Shown: one piece after another, positions 1-8,947 of the stretch
Position numbering within the stretch: the first letter of the stretch is position 1
Layout of the letters: every line of letters starts with the position of its first letter
Assembly (NCBI GenBank): GCA_003569705.1
Contig: BGOU01000002.1
Coordinates: 124,001 to 188,000, forward strand
From: Nitrosarchaeum sp.
GTDB lineage: Archaea; Thermoproteota; Nitrososphaeria; Nitrososphaerales; Nitrosopumilaceae
Reading direction: 5' to 3'
Length of the DNA stretch: 64,000 nt
Program-made: the position numbers and the translations under genes
Notes under the pieces: generated by a model
What the model was told of the DNA's origin: nothing
The model's database searches: none
The model's input: the letters and a program-made list of their open reading frames with translations, nothing else

Positions 1-1
1 G

Positions 2-616
2 ATTCTTTCATTGTTGGGAGTAGTAATTCTTACAGGAACTCTAAATCTTTCTGAAATTGTTGCTAGCCAATCTAATTTTCCTTGGATTATATTTTTGCCA
101 ATCGGTGCAATTATTTTCTTTATTACAATATTAGCTGAATTAGAAAGAATTCCATTTGATTTACCAGAAGCAGAAAGTGAAATTGTTGCTGGTTGGTTAA
201 CTGAATTTTCTGGAATGATTTATGGTCTTGTTCAATTAGGAACATACTTGAAACTTTATGCATTTGCCGCATTGTTTGTTGTTTTATTCCTTGGTGGTTG
301 GACTGGACCAATGATTTGGCCTCCTTTTCCTGAAGATATTATCACTAATGGAATAGTATTAGGTCCAATTACTGCTAAAATTCCTGGATTGCCAATATTT
401 TCACAAGAGATGCTAAATGGCGTTTTATGGTTTGTGATAAAAACAATGGGAGTAATCTTTTTCATTTTATTACCCAGAGGAGTTTTTCCAAGAATTAGAG
501 TTGATATGTTATTGAGTCTTGGTTGGTACAAACTAATTGGACTTGCATTCGTTAACATCTTTATAGCACTCGGTTTGTTGTACGCTGGAGTCTTGGGACC
601 TGGAGGAATATTGTAA
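2..616 (+). CDS. nuoH: NADH-quinone oxidoreductase subunit H (NuoH), 5' end outside window
   Basis: This is the C-terminal 204 residues of the complex I membrane subunit next to the quinone chamber. The reading frame is open from base 2, so the start lies upstream of the window. The family loop ELERIPFDLPEAESE is present at about residue 50 of the visible part; its acidic residues line the quinone-site/E-channel in complex I. Several hydrophobic helices surround it and the protein ends GPGGIL. Its stop codon shares the A of the next ATG (TAATG), so it is translationally coupled to nuoI. The gene order H-I-J-K-M-L-N is that of the archaeal 11-subunit complex I. Confidence 0.95.
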   Translation: MLSLLGVVILTGTLNLSEIVASQSNFPWIIFLPIGAIIFFITILAELERIPFDLPEAESEIVAGWLTEFSGMIYGLVQLGTYLKLYAFAALFVVLFLGGWTGPMIWPPFPEDIITNGIVLGPITAKIPGLPIFSQEMLNGVLWFVIKTMGVIFFILLPRGVFPRIRVDMLLSLGWYKLIGLAFVNIFIALGLLYAGVLGPGGIL

Positions 617-1113
617 TGAATACAGCTACTGGAATTATCAAGGCACTCAATTCAGGAATTAAACATTTAGCCATTAAACGATTTACATTACGATATCCTG
701 AAGAGAAACTAAAGTTTGTTGGTGATGGTTATCAATTTGATCCATCCACAGGTGTTGGAATCGCAGGTTACAAAGGCCGTCATATGTTATTTCATGATCA
801 TTGTACTGGCTGTCAGCTATGTTCCATTGCATGTGAAGGGGTAGCAGAAGCAATTGCAATGGTAAAAGTTCCAGAAGAATACAAACACAATAAAAAAGCT
901 ATCATGCCACAAATTGATTATGGCAAATGTGTATTTTGTGGATTATGTGTTGACGCATGTCCATTTTATGCATTGTATATGACTAATGACTATGAACTTT
1001 CTTCATTTAGCAAGGAAGGTTTGATTTACACACCAGCTCAGCTTCAAGTAAAACCATTTGTTTCTCAAGATTCTGAAATAAAAATTACTGATAGAGGTGC
1101 AACACATGGCTGA
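616..1113 (+). CDS. nuoI: NADH-quinone oxidoreductase subunit I (NuoI), 2x[4Fe-4S] ferredoxin-like
   Basis: This 165-residue electron-wire subunit carries clusters N6a/N6b to the quinone site. Two ferredoxin motifs are visible: C63-x2-C66-x2-C69-x3-C73 followed by E-G instead of the usual proline, and C105-x2-C108-x2-C111-x3-C115-P. No N-terminal membrane helix is seen, so it is a peripheral subunit on the cytoplasmic side. The start ATG abuts the nuoH stop, and the 3' end overlaps nuoJ by 8 bases. The identification is firm from motif spacing and operon position. Confidence 0.96.
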   Translation: MNTATGIIKALNSGIKHLAIKRFTLRYPEEKLKFVGDGYQFDPSTGVGIAGYKGRHMLFHDHCTGCQLCSIACEGVAEAIAMVKVPEEYKHNKKAIMPQIDYGKCVFCGLCVDACPFYALYMTNDYELSSFSKEGLIYTPAQLQVKPFVSQDSEIKITDRGATHG

Positions 1114-1615
1114 TGTTGTATTTCTTGCATTATCTGTAATTACAATTGGTTGTGCAATAGCTGCACTAGAAATGAGATCTTTGATTTATGGTTCAATTGC
1201 TTTGATGGGTACACTTGGTGGAATAGCAGGTTTCTTTTTGCTTTTGGACTCACCATTTGTTGCAATGTTCCAACTAGCAGTTTACGTAGGTTCTATCGCA
1301 GTTTTGATTTTGTTTACAGTTATGCTAGTAAAAAGAGAACTAATCTTTAAGAAAGTTGAGGATAAAAGAAGAAAATTTGTTGGCATTGCACTGATGCTGG
1401 TTTTTATCGTTGCATTGGGTTCAATTATAATGGATTCTGGCATCAAAACAATTACTACTGATGAGCCTGCAGTTGATTTTAGAAATATTGGTGCAGACTT
1501 TTTGACATATTATTGGCCAGCTTTGATTTTAATGGCACTAATTTTAACAAGTTCAGTTACAGGTGCACTAATTTTAGCAAGAAGAGAGGATGAGAATGAG
1601 CAACGAACTGATTGA
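1106..1615 (+). CDS. nuoJ: NADH-quinone oxidoreductase subunit J (NuoJ)
   Basis: This hydrophobic subunit of about 169 residues has five predicted membrane helices and belongs to the complex I membrane arm, where NuoJ carries the pi-bulge helix that links quinone chemistry to the proton channels. The stretch AVYVGSIAVLILFTVML matches the conserved NuoJ TM3 region (YxGAixVLilFxxML). I chose ATG 1106 (MADVVFLAL) over the GTG three codons upstream, because it gives an 8-base overlap with nuoI. It overlaps nuoK by about 20 bases. Confidence 0.93.
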   Translation: MADVVFLALSVITIGCAIAALEMRSLIYGSIALMGTLGGIAGFFLLLDSPFVAMFQLAVYVGSIAVLILFTVMLVKRELIFKKVEDKRRKFVGIALMLVFIVALGSIIMDSGIKTITTDEPAVDFRNIGADFLTYYWPALILMALILTSSVTGALILARREDENEQRTD

Positions 1616-1901
1616 TTTTGTTTTAGTATCTGTTGCCATGTTAGGCATTGGAATTTATGGTTTATCTGTAAAGAGAAATGCCATTCGAATGTTATTTGCA
1701 ATTGAAATAATTATCAATGCTGCAAATCTTAATCTGGTTGCATTTGGAAGATTCTTACCCCATAGTGGTGGTCAAACATTGGCCTTATTTTCAATTGCAA
1801 TAGCTGCAGCTGAAGTTGCAGTTGGACTTTCATTAATTATTGTAGCATATCGTATGTATCAGAATATTGACATTGCAGACTTTAGGAGTTTGAAAGGATA
1901 A
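1596..1901 (+). CDS. nuoK: NADH-quinone oxidoreductase subunit K (NuoK)
   Basis: This small three-helix subunit of about 101 residues (103 if ATG 1590 is used) is the proton-path subunit between NuoJ and the antiporter-like subunits. The pattern MLFAIEIIINAANLN in TM2 includes the conserved membrane glutamate (E of AIEI), and a second glutamate lies in AAAEVAVGL of TM3, as in the family. Two in-frame ATGs exist at 1590 and 1596; the second is preferred by length. The stop overlaps the nuoM ATG by one base. Confidence 0.94.
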   Translation: MSNELIDFVLVSVAMLGIGIYGLSVKRNAIRMLFAIEIIINAANLNLVAFGRFLPHSGGQTLALFSIAIAAAEVAVGLSLIIVAYRMYQNIDIADFRSLKG

Positions 1902-3450
1902 TGGAATATGCACTTTTACAGGCAGTTTTCTTGCCTTTGTTATTATCTCCAATTGCTTACATAATTGGAAGAAAAATAGGCCCTACACCTGCAATGTGGT
2001 TTACATTTGGAATTTTACTTTACACTACTGTATTGGTGATTCTAGCTACACTTAGTGGTACTACAGAAGAACATTATCCATGGACCGAACAATTCGGCGA
2101 ATTTGGTTTCCTATTGGACGGTTTAGCATCACCATTTGCTATTATGATCTACGTACTTAGTACAATATTGGTGCTTTACTCAAAACCATACATGATTCAC
2201 AGATTTCATGAACAATATGAGGAAGAACAACACGAAATTACATCTAGTGGTCATTCAACAATAATTGAATCATCTTCTCTTTCAAACTATGTCAATGCCA
2301 AGTCTGGACTTTACTTTGCTCTTTATCTTGTCTTTGCAATGGGGATGCTTGGCACAGTACTATCTACAAATCTAATTGAATTTTATGTATTCTTTGAGGT
2401 GATGTTGATTCCTGGTTTCTTTTTGGTTGCTCTTTGGGGTGCTGGTCCAAGAAGAAAAATTGGTTTAATGTTTTTGCTTTGGACTCATGCAGGTGCAGTT
2501 GTTTTACTATTAGGATTTTTAATGATTGGTTTTACAATTGGAAGTTTTGACTTTGCAGATATTCAAGAATCAAAAATTCCACAAGACATTCTGATGCTTT
2601 CAGCGATTGCAATTTCAATTGGACTAGGAGTTAAACTAGCAGTATTCATGTTCCACATATGGCTTCCATGGGTTCATGGTTCTGCACCAACTCCAATTAG
2701 TGCATTATTATCACCTGCAATGATCGGCATTGGTGCTTATGGTATTTTCAGATTAATTGTAGAATTTTTACCAACACATTTGCCGACCTTTCAATTTGGT
2801 TCCACATTTGGGGTCTTGTTACAATGATTTATGGTGGTGCAATGGCACTAATGCAAGACGATATCAAACGATTACTTGCATATTCTAGTATTAGTCAAAT
2901 GGGCTATATTCTATTTGGAATTGGTTCCATGTCTGTCCTTGGGTTATCTGGAGCTGAGATGATGTATGTCACACATGCACTTGGTAAAGGCATTCTCTTC
3001 ATGATGGCTGGAATTATAATTGTTAAAGTTGGTACTAGAAATATTTCTCAACTAGGTGGGTTAGCTGGTAAGATGCCCATAACTGCTGTTTGTGCAGTAA
3101 TTGGTGCATTGACAATTATGGGAGTACCACCAACTAGTGGCTTTATGGGTGAATGGACTTTATTTTACGGAGCATTAGAAACTGCTATTGAGGATGGTTC
3201 TACCGTTAGAGCCGTTACATTTGGTTTGGGTCTTGTTGCAACTGTATTGACAATGTCTTACATCCTTTGGATGCTAAAACGTGTATTCTTTGGAAAACTC
3301 CCAGAACATCTTGAGCATGTTAAAGAAGGAAGTTGGTATATGACTGCACCAATGATGGTACTTGCAGGATTTACAATAGTTCTAGGAATTTATCCTGACA
3401 TATTCTTTAATCAAATAATCCCATACATGAGTGGGGTACTGGGGGTTTAG
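1901..3450 (+). CDS. nuoM: NADH-quinone oxidoreductase subunit M (NuoM), interrupted by a -1 frameshift near base 2791
   Basis: This antiporter-like proton-pumping subunit of complex I is split between two frames. The first frame runs 1901-2827 and the second contributes 2824-3450 from its own ATG. The second frame already encodes family-like sequence upstream of that ATG (SIWFHIWGLVTMIYGG, from about 2791). The first frame goes out of register after LPTF and ends with the unrelated tail QFGSTFGVLLQ. Adding one T to the TTT at 2789-2791 restores a single protein of about 516 residues, the normal NuoM length. Conserved elements are FFEVMLIPGFFLV (TM5 glutamate), VKLAVFMFHIWLPWVHG, and LMQDDIKRLLAYSSISQMGYI. 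This is an assembly error, a real lesion or a recoded gene; the ATGA overlap would allow a split gene, but the upstream conserved residues argue against that. Confidence 0.9.
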
Positions 3451-3453
3451 TTT

Positions 3454-5532
3454 ATGACAATTGAAATGTTAGGTTTATCACTTGAAGTAGGTGCAGCAAG
3501 TGCTTGGTTAGTTTGGATACTGCCTTTTATTGCTGCATTGATAATGCCGGGAATTGGAAAAATATCTAAACATGCAACTGGATATGTAGCAGTTGGATTT
3601 GCTTTGATGAGTGCAATTTCTGCAGCATCTCTACTACCAATGGCATTGGAAGCACATGAAATTCATGATCAAATATCTTGGATTAATTCAATTGGTCTGA
3701 AAGCAGGTGTACTAGCTGATCCACTTTCAATAATTATGGCAAATGTAGTTGGATGGATTTCATTTCTCATTATGATTTACAGTACAGGATACATGAAAGG
3801 CGATAAATCCATTACTCGATTTTGGTTCTGGATGATGTTCTTTATTGGTTCAATGCAATTAATTGTATTATCTGATAATTTATTACAAGTATTTTTTGGT
3901 TGGGAAGGTGTAGGACTTGCATCATATGCATTGATCAGCTTTTGGTATCGTGATAAAAAGAAAGATCACGTTGGTGTCGAAGGACGAACTGTTCTTGGTC
4001 TTTTAGATTATTATTCGCCAACTCATGCTGGTATGAAGGCTTTCATCATGACAAAAGTTGGTGATGTTATGATGATTGCAGGCATGCTTTTGATATTCCT
4101 ATTTGCCGGAACATTTGGATTTAGAGAATTAATGCATAATACATCTTGGGCAACAACAATGTCTGCACAAGGTCTCTTAGTACCTGCATTCATTTTATTA
4201 TTTGGTGGTGCTGTTGGTAAATCTGCACAATTTCCACTAAACGAATGGCTCTTAGAGGCAATGACTGGACCAACAGCAGTTTCTGCTTTGATTCATGCAG
4301 CAACAATGGTAAAGGCAGGTGTTTTCCTAGTTATGAGATTAGCACCATTGGTTTTTGCTTTAAGTGCAGCTGGAATTTTAGCCGATCAATTCTTTGAAAT
4401 AATCCTCATCGTTGGTGCTGCTACTGCACTTCTCTTGGGACTTCAGGGTATGGTTAATTCTGAAATTAAAAAAGTTCTTGCATATTCTACTGGTTCTCAG
4501 ATTGGTTATATGATGATGGTACTAGGTATTGCTGGATTATCACAACAATTTGTTAATGGATATACTGCAGGTTTCTTTCATCTAATTTCACATGCAATGT
4601 TTAAGGCATCATTGTTTATGGCTGCAGGTTCATTGCTACATGTTGTCGGTTCAAGATTCATGACTGATATGGGTGGATTACGTAAAAACATGAAAAAGAC
4701 TTATGCGTTTATGTGGGCTGCAGGTCTTGGATTGATGGGTGCACCATTTATCACAACTGGCTTCTGGAGTAAGGATTCTATCTTTGGTGCAATTTATACA
4801 TCAGGACATCCATGGGCCATGCCAATATTTGCAATTGCTGTATTGACTGCAGTAATAACTGCATTTTATACAACTAGAATGCTCGGACTGGTCTTCTATG
4901 GTTCAAAGAGTAAACATATTCAAAAAATGGAAGAAGAAGGTCATCATATTCATGAAGCACCATTATCTATGTGGGTACCATATGGAATTCTCGCAGTACT
5001 CACGATTGCTATTGGTTTAGTTGGTTTATCATTTGAGGGTGGATTGCATGAACTGTTTACAAATTATCTTGAAGACTCTTTTGGAATTCATTCTGTACAT
5101 CACGAAATTGAAAATTCAATATTGCCTGGATTTTTAGATGGAATTAATCCTATTGCACTCACTGCGTCATTATCTGCTTTTGGAATTGGAACTGGATTAG
5201 GATATGTATTCTATATTGGTAGATGGGTTGATCCTGTTAAATTTGTAAATTCAAATATTTTCTTTTCTGCTATTCATAAAGTTATTCTAAACCGATTTTA
5301 CCTGAATGCAATTGTCTATTGGTGCTTTGTTGTAGCTCCATTATGGCTTTCAAGAGGAGTATTCAGATACTTTGAAAAAACTGTTATTGATTATGGAATG
5401 AATAATGGATTGCAAAAAGCAGCTAGTTGGAGTGCCAAAGTAGTTCAAGGGACTCAAACCGGTGTTACACAATCATATCTATTCGTATTTGGAGCAGGAT
5501 TACTATTTGTAGTCCTGATATTGTTGATATAG
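3454..5532 (+). CDS. nuoL: NADH-quinone oxidoreductase subunit L (NuoL)
   Basis: This is the largest antiporter-like subunit, 692 residues, at the distal end of the membrane arm; the family translocates protons and has a long lateral helix at its C-terminus. Visible family signatures are FFGWEGVGLASYALISFWY (the TM5 glutamate), FPLNEWLLEAMTGPTAVSALIHAATMVKAG (lysine/histidine proton path) and a hydrophobic terminal anchor. It starts 3 bases after the nuoM stop and ends 12 bases before nuoN. Length and motifs are normal. Confidence 0.96.
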   Translation: MTIEMLGLSLEVGAASAWLVWILPFIAALIMPGIGKISKHATGYVAVGFALMSAISAASLLPMALEAHEIHDQISWINSIGLKAGVLADPLSIIMANVVGWISFLIMIYSTGYMKGDKSITRFWFWMMFFIGSMQLIVLSDNLLQVFFGWEGVGLASYALISFWYRDKKKDHVGVEGRTVLGLLDYYSPTHAGMKAFIMTKVGDVMMIAGMLLIFLFAGTFGFRELMHNTSWATTMSAQGLLVPAFILLFGGAVGKSAQFPLNEWLLEAMTGPTAVSALIHAATMVKAGVFLVMRLAPLVFALSAAGILADQFFEIILIVGAATALLLGLQGMVNSEIKKVLAYSTGSQIGYMMMVLGIAGLSQQFVNGYTAGFFHLISHAMFKASLFMAAGSLLHVVGSRFMTDMGGLRKNMKKTYAFMWAAGLGLMGAPFITTGFWSKDSIFGAIYTSGHPWAMPIFAIAVLTAVITAFYTTRMLGLVFYGSKSKHIQKMEEEGHHIHEAPLSMWVPYGILAVLTIAIGLVGLSFEGGLHELFTNYLEDSFGIHSVHHEIENSILPGFLDGINPIALTASLSAFGIGTGLGYVFYIGRWVDPVKFVNSNIFFSAIHKVILNRFYLNAIVYWCFVVAPLWLSRGVFRYFEKTVIDYGMNNGLQKAASWSAKVVQGTQTGVTQSYLFVFGAGLLFVVLILLI

Positions 5533-5544
5533 GAGATAGATGAG

Positions 5545-7029
5545 ATGTTAGAAATTAGTTCCACCCCATTGGTAATAATCGCAATTCTTGGTACAGTGGG
5601 AGTCTTGTTACCAATAATTAGTATTGCCAGAAAAGAAAAAGGTTCAAATTCATTTTATGCAATTATTGCATTTGCCGCATTGATTGCATCAATTGGATAT
5701 GTTGCATATCAATTCATCAATGATAATATTCTTCCATCTGCTTTATTCTCTAAAGATGTACTTGTGGATGATGCCTTTGGTGGATTCTTTGCAATAGCAA
5801 TGCTAATTGTTGCAATCTTCTCCACAGTTGGTTCCTTTAATTACATGCGAAAAAAGAATTATCCTGCTGTTTACTATTCCTTAATACTACTTTCAACAAT
5901 TGGTATGGTGTTAGTAGCTTATTCTACTGACTTGGTGATGTTATTTGTTGCGTGGGAGCTCATGAGTATTCCAACATACGTTCTTGTTGGATTTATGAAA
6001 AAGAATCCAAGCTCAAATGAAGCTGCACTGAAATATTTCTTGTTTGGAGCACTGTCATCTGCAATTATTGTTTATGGAATTTCATTATCTTATGGATTAA
6101 CTGGTTCAACAAATATTGGTGAAGTTATTCAGGCTTATGCCACTCTTGATTCTTCGTTATTACCATTAGCACTACTCTCTGTTGGAATGTTTATTGCCGG
6201 ATTTGGATTTAAGATGGGACTAGTACCTTTCCATCAATGGTTGCCTGATACTTATGAAGGTGCACCTCCAACCATTACTACTTTACTTGCAGCTGGAACA
6301 AAGAAAGCAGGATTTGCAGCAACAATTAGAATAGTTGTTCTGGGTATGGTTGTACTTAATCTTGATTGGACTTTAGCTCTTGGTATAATTGCAGTAATGA
6401 CAATGACCATTGGTAACATTGCTGCAATCATGCAAAAAAATCTTGCAAGAATGTTAGCATATTCTAGCATTGCACATGCTGGTTACATTTTGATTGGACT
6501 TGCCGTAGCTCCATACAGTCACCTTGGGTTGCAAGGCTCTCTGTATCAAATATTTAATCACGCAGTAATGAAAGGTGCTGCATTCATAGCAGTTACAGGA
6601 ATAGTGACCACACTTGCAGTAACTAACATCGATAAACTCAAAGGACTTGGTAGAAGAATGCCTATCACTTCGCTTGGGTTAGTAATCTCCTTGTTTGCTT
6701 TAGCTGGTGTACCGCCACTTGCTGGATTTTGGAGTAAAATAATGTTATTTGGTGGTGCACTGGATGCTGGTTCAACTATATGGTGGGCACCTTGGCTTGC
6801 AATCGCTGGAGTTCTAAACAGCGCTCTATCATTAGCTTACTATGGTTGGCTCACAAGAAAAATGTATTTTGAAGGAGAAACTGAAAAAAGAGTATCAGAA
6901 CCAAAATCTGTAATTGCAATCATGATATTTTCAATAATATTCTTGGTAGGATTTGGTGTCTATCCAGATCCAATTATTAAATTTGTAGAATTTGCTGCCC
7001 CGACACTTAGCTTAGGTATTATGCCTTAA
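5545..7029 (+). CDS. nuoN: NADH-quinone oxidoreductase subunit N (NuoN)
   Basis: This 494-residue antiporter-like subunit is the last gene of the complex I operon here. Conserved elements are FVAWELMSIPTYVLVGF (TM5 glutamate), FKMGLVPFHQWLPDTYEGAPP, and MQKNLARMLAYSSIAHAGYILIG. The 3' end overlaps the convergent prenyl synthase gene by 11 bases, so both transcripts must terminate inside each other's coding region. No nuoE, nuoF or nuoG follows, as expected for archaeal complex I that does not take electrons from a NADH-dehydrogenase module. Confidence 0.95.
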   Translation: MLEISSTPLVIIAILGTVGVLLPIISIARKEKGSNSFYAIIAFAALIASIGYVAYQFINDNILPSALFSKDVLVDDAFGGFFAIAMLIVAIFSTVGSFNYMRKKNYPAVYYSLILLSTIGMVLVAYSTDLVMLFVAWELMSIPTYVLVGFMKKNPSSNEAALKYFLFGALSSAIIVYGISLSYGLTGSTNIGEVIQAYATLDSSLLPLALLSVGMFIAGFGFKMGLVPFHQWLPDTYEGAPPTITTLLAAGTKKAGFAATIRIVVLGMVVLNLDWTLALGIIAVMTMTIGNIAAIMQKNLARMLAYSSIAHAGYILIGLAVAPYSHLGLQGSLYQIFNHAVMKGAAFIAVTGIVTTLAVTNIDKLKGLGRRMPITSLGLVISLFALAGVPPLAGFWSKIMLFGGALDAGSTIWWAPWLAIAGVLNSALSLAYYGWLTRKMYFEGETEKRVSEPKSVIAIMIFSIIFLVGFGVYPDPIIKFVEFAAPTLSLGIMP

Positions 7030-7870
7030 ATGTTGTAAATTTTATAAGATTATCTAAATTCATTTTTGCATCATTGTCTGGAATTTTTCTTAAACTTGTT
7101 CTAGCTTTGTCAGAATATTTTTTTAAAAGTTCTTCCATTTCATTGAAAACATCTCTTGGATCAGAACTTTTCTTGATCAACAAATTAAATAATTTATCCT
7201 CATTTTTCCAGTCTAACAAATCATCTCTTATTTGATATGCAATTCCTATGTTTTTCCCATATTCTGTCAGTGCTTCTATTTCTTCTTCACTGCCATTTGC
7301 AATAATTGCACCTATTCTTGCTGCTACTCCAAATGCAGTAGCAGTTTTGTATTCAATTACTTTGAGATAATCATCAAAAGTAACGTCTTCACTGCTTTCT
7401 AATCTGCCTTCTATCATTTCTCCTTCACTCATCAACATTGCTGTTGTTGCCAAATCCTTTGTCATTCTTGCATTGTCTAATCTTGAAGAAATTGCAAGAA
7501 TTAATCCCAAAACAAAATCGCCTGTTAGCACACTTGTATTGTATCCATATTTGATATGGAATGGTTCTTTTTGTCTTCTCATTGTTTCGTTATCTATAAT
7601 GTCATCATGTATGATAGACTCCATATGTAAAAATTCCACGGCGCATGATGCTGCTAATGTATTGTCGTCAACTTTTCCTACGCTTTCAGCAGCCAAAACT
7701 AAGATGATTGGTCTAATTCGTTTTCCGCCCTCTAATGAATACTTTAATGGTTCAATGAATTCTGATTCTGAATAAAGTGATAATTCTCTATCTAATGCAT
7801 CGTTGATTTTATCGATATACTTACCGTATGTTCCAAGTAAAGGATTAATCTCGATATTTTTCCTGTCCAA
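7019..7870 (-). CDS. Polyprenyl synthetase family protein (trans-isoprenyl diphosphate synthase)
   Basis: This 283-residue protein has the two aspartate-rich motifs of trans-prenyltransferases: HDDIIDN (D89, D90, D93) and RDDLLDW (D216, D217, D220), which bind Mg2+-diphosphate. It should condense IPP with an allylic diphosphate. It is shorter than the second prenyl synthase at 29402-30397, so the two may make different chain lengths; the sequence alone does not tell which one makes the C20 lipid precursor. The gene stands alone, convergent with nuoN, with a tRNA gene 44 bases upstream of its start. Confidence 0.9.
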   Translation of the reverse strand: MDRKNIEINPLLGTYGKYIDKINDALDRELSLYSESEFIEPLKYSLEGGKRIRPIILVLAAESVGKVDDNTLAASCAVEFLHMESIIHDDIIDNETMRRQKEPFHIKYGYNTSVLTGDFVLGLILAISSRLDNARMTKDLATTAMLMSEGEMIEGRLESSEDVTFDDYLKVIEYKTATAFGVAARIGAIIANGSEEEIEALTEYGKNIGIAYQIRDDLLDWKNEDKLFNLLIKKSSDPRDVFNEMEELLKKYSDKARTSLRKIPDNDAKMNLDNLIKFTTFKA

Positions 7871-7914
7871 GATATAGGCCTAATCAAAAAACTTTCTCAT
7901 TAGTAATTAAATCT

Positions 7915-8008
7915 TGGTGCTCCAGCCGGGATTTTCATCGTTAGATTTTGAACCCGGGATCACTGCCTTGAAAGGGCAGTATGCTTGACCGGTCTACACC
8001 ACTGGAAC
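7915..8008 (-). tRNA. trnE: tRNA-Glu(TTC) with a 15-base intron in the T-loop; CCA encoded
   Basis: Read on the minus strand: acceptor GTTCCAG (8008-8002) pairs with CTGGAGC (7925-7919), discriminator A at 7918, encoded CCA at 7917-7915. The anticodon stem CTGCC/GGCAG closes the loop CTTTCAA with anticodon TTC (7972-7970). The T-stem CCGGG/CCCGG encloses 22 bases instead of 7. Removing 15 of them gives the standard loop TTCAAAT. The mature tRNA is 76 bases plus CCA. The T-loop interruption would make standard covariance scores low, so this gene could be missed. Confidence 0.93.
7932..7946 (-). other. tRNA-Glu intron, 15 bases, between T-loop positions 59 and 60
   Basis: The precursor folds as a bulge-helix-bulge. 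The central 4-bp helix is TTCA (exon) with TGAA (intron), the two 3-base bulges are AAA and AAT, and the inner hairpin is TC-TAAC-GA. The outer helix is the T-stem itself. Cutting after the second base of each bulge releases 15 bases and leaves exactly TTCAAAT. Splicing would need the archaeal tRNA splicing endonuclease; positions outside 37/38 require the broad-specificity type known from Crenarchaeota and Thaumarchaeota. Confidence 0.88.
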
Positions 8009-8087
8009 CCAACAAAATTGGGTAATTTGTCCATAAAATCTTTTGTAAACCACAAAGATTTTTTATTGGCGAATTGGGAGATGTGTT

Positions 8088-8720
8088 ATGAATCTAATAA
8101 AGCGAATTGATGAAATGATTGAAGAAAGAAGTTTACTAAAACACCCATTTTATCAGATGTGGTCTGATGGAAAATTAACTCTTGATTCTTTATCTGGTTA
8201 TTCTAAAGAATACTTTCAACTCGTCAAGGCAGTTCCATCCTTTATGACTCCTATTATAGAAAAAGCTCCAAATTCTGTAATTAGTGAATTAATTGATAAT
8301 CAACAAGAGGAATCTGATCACATAAAATCTTGGATTCGATTTGCAGGAGAACTAGGAGTTTCTGAATCTAAATTAATTCATTATGAAGGATTAGAAAAGA
8401 CTAGGAAATCTGTTTCAGATTTATCCGAATTAATGAATACTTATGAAGGCGGAGCATGTGCAATGTATGCTTTTGAAAAAGAAATTCCTAAAATTAGTCA
8501 AACAAAACTTGATGGCTTAGCAGAATTCTATGGAATATCTAATGATGAGGCTACAGAATACTTTAAACTTCATACTGAAGCTGATATTCGTCATGCTGCA
8601 TCTTGGAGAACCATTCTTGAAAAAACATCAACTGATTCAAATAATTTGATCCAAATTGCAGACAAATCTATTTCTGCACAAAATCTGTTACTTGACAGTT
8701 GTTATGAAGCATATTGTTGA
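8088..8720 (+). CDS. TenA/PqqC/CADD-like heme-oxygenase-fold protein
   Basis: This 210-residue all-helical protein belongs to the TenA/PqqC superfamily. Candidate diiron ligands are spaced as in the CADD branch: E74/E75 and H78 in QQEESDH, E130/E132 in YAFEKE, H162, D166 and H169 in LHTEADIRH. CADD proteins such as that of Chlamydia make para-aminobenzoate from an internal tyrosine in a diiron, oxygen-dependent reaction. Here Y22 and Y42 are candidates for the sacrificed residue. TenA thiaminase normally uses a catalytic cysteine, not seen in an equivalent place. The specific function (pABA synthesis) is inference; the fold is well supported. Monocistronic, between two tRNA genes. Confidence 0.75.
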   Translation: MNLIKRIDEMIEERSLLKHPFYQMWSDGKLTLDSLSGYSKEYFQLVKAVPSFMTPIIEKAPNSVISELIDNQQEESDHIKSWIRFAGELGVSESKLIHYEGLEKTRKSVSDLSELMNTYEGGACAMYAFEKEIPKISQTKLDGLAEFYGISNDEATEYFKLHTEADIRHAASWRTILEKTSTDSNNLIQIADKSISAQNLLLDSCYEAYC

Positions 8721-8761
8721 ACTCATAACATTTTATACTGAAGATAAAATTCATTTGCTTA

Positions 8762-8835
8762 GGGCCCATAACTCAGCTTGGTAGAGTACCCGGCTCATAA
8801 CCGGGGAGTCAAGGGATCGAAGCCCTTTGGGCCCA
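8762..8835 (+). tRNA. tRNA-Met(CAT), elongator type (tRNA-Ile2 possible)
   Basis: Acceptor GGGCCCA (8762-8768) pairs with TGGGCCC (8828-8834), discriminator A 8835. The anticodon arm is CCCGG-CTCATAA-CCGGG, the T-arm AAGGG-ATCGAAG-CCCTT. CCA is not encoded and no intron is visible. The acceptor does not look like the archaeal initiator. A CAT tRNA read as Ile after agmatidine modification of C34 cannot be excluded from sequence alone. Confidence 0.9.
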
Positions 8836-8947
8836 TATTATTTCCGTTAGTTTTAAAATGAGCACAGACAAAATTTACTGGCCGCAATGAAGAATCAGAG
8901 TTATATCTGAAAGATGATTGAAAGGCATTTGTCTGAGCTGCCAAAAA

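Noticed and set aside
256-558. Minus-strand frames inside nuoH, nuoN, enolase, PEFG genes and others
   Set aside because: These overlap well-identified genes on the opposite strand, lack family similarity and arise from codon bias.
2780-2830. Programmed -1 frameshifting in nuoM
   Set aside because: No X-XXY-YYZ slippery heptamer and no evident downstream pseudoknot at ACC-TTT-CAA; a simple missing T is more economical.
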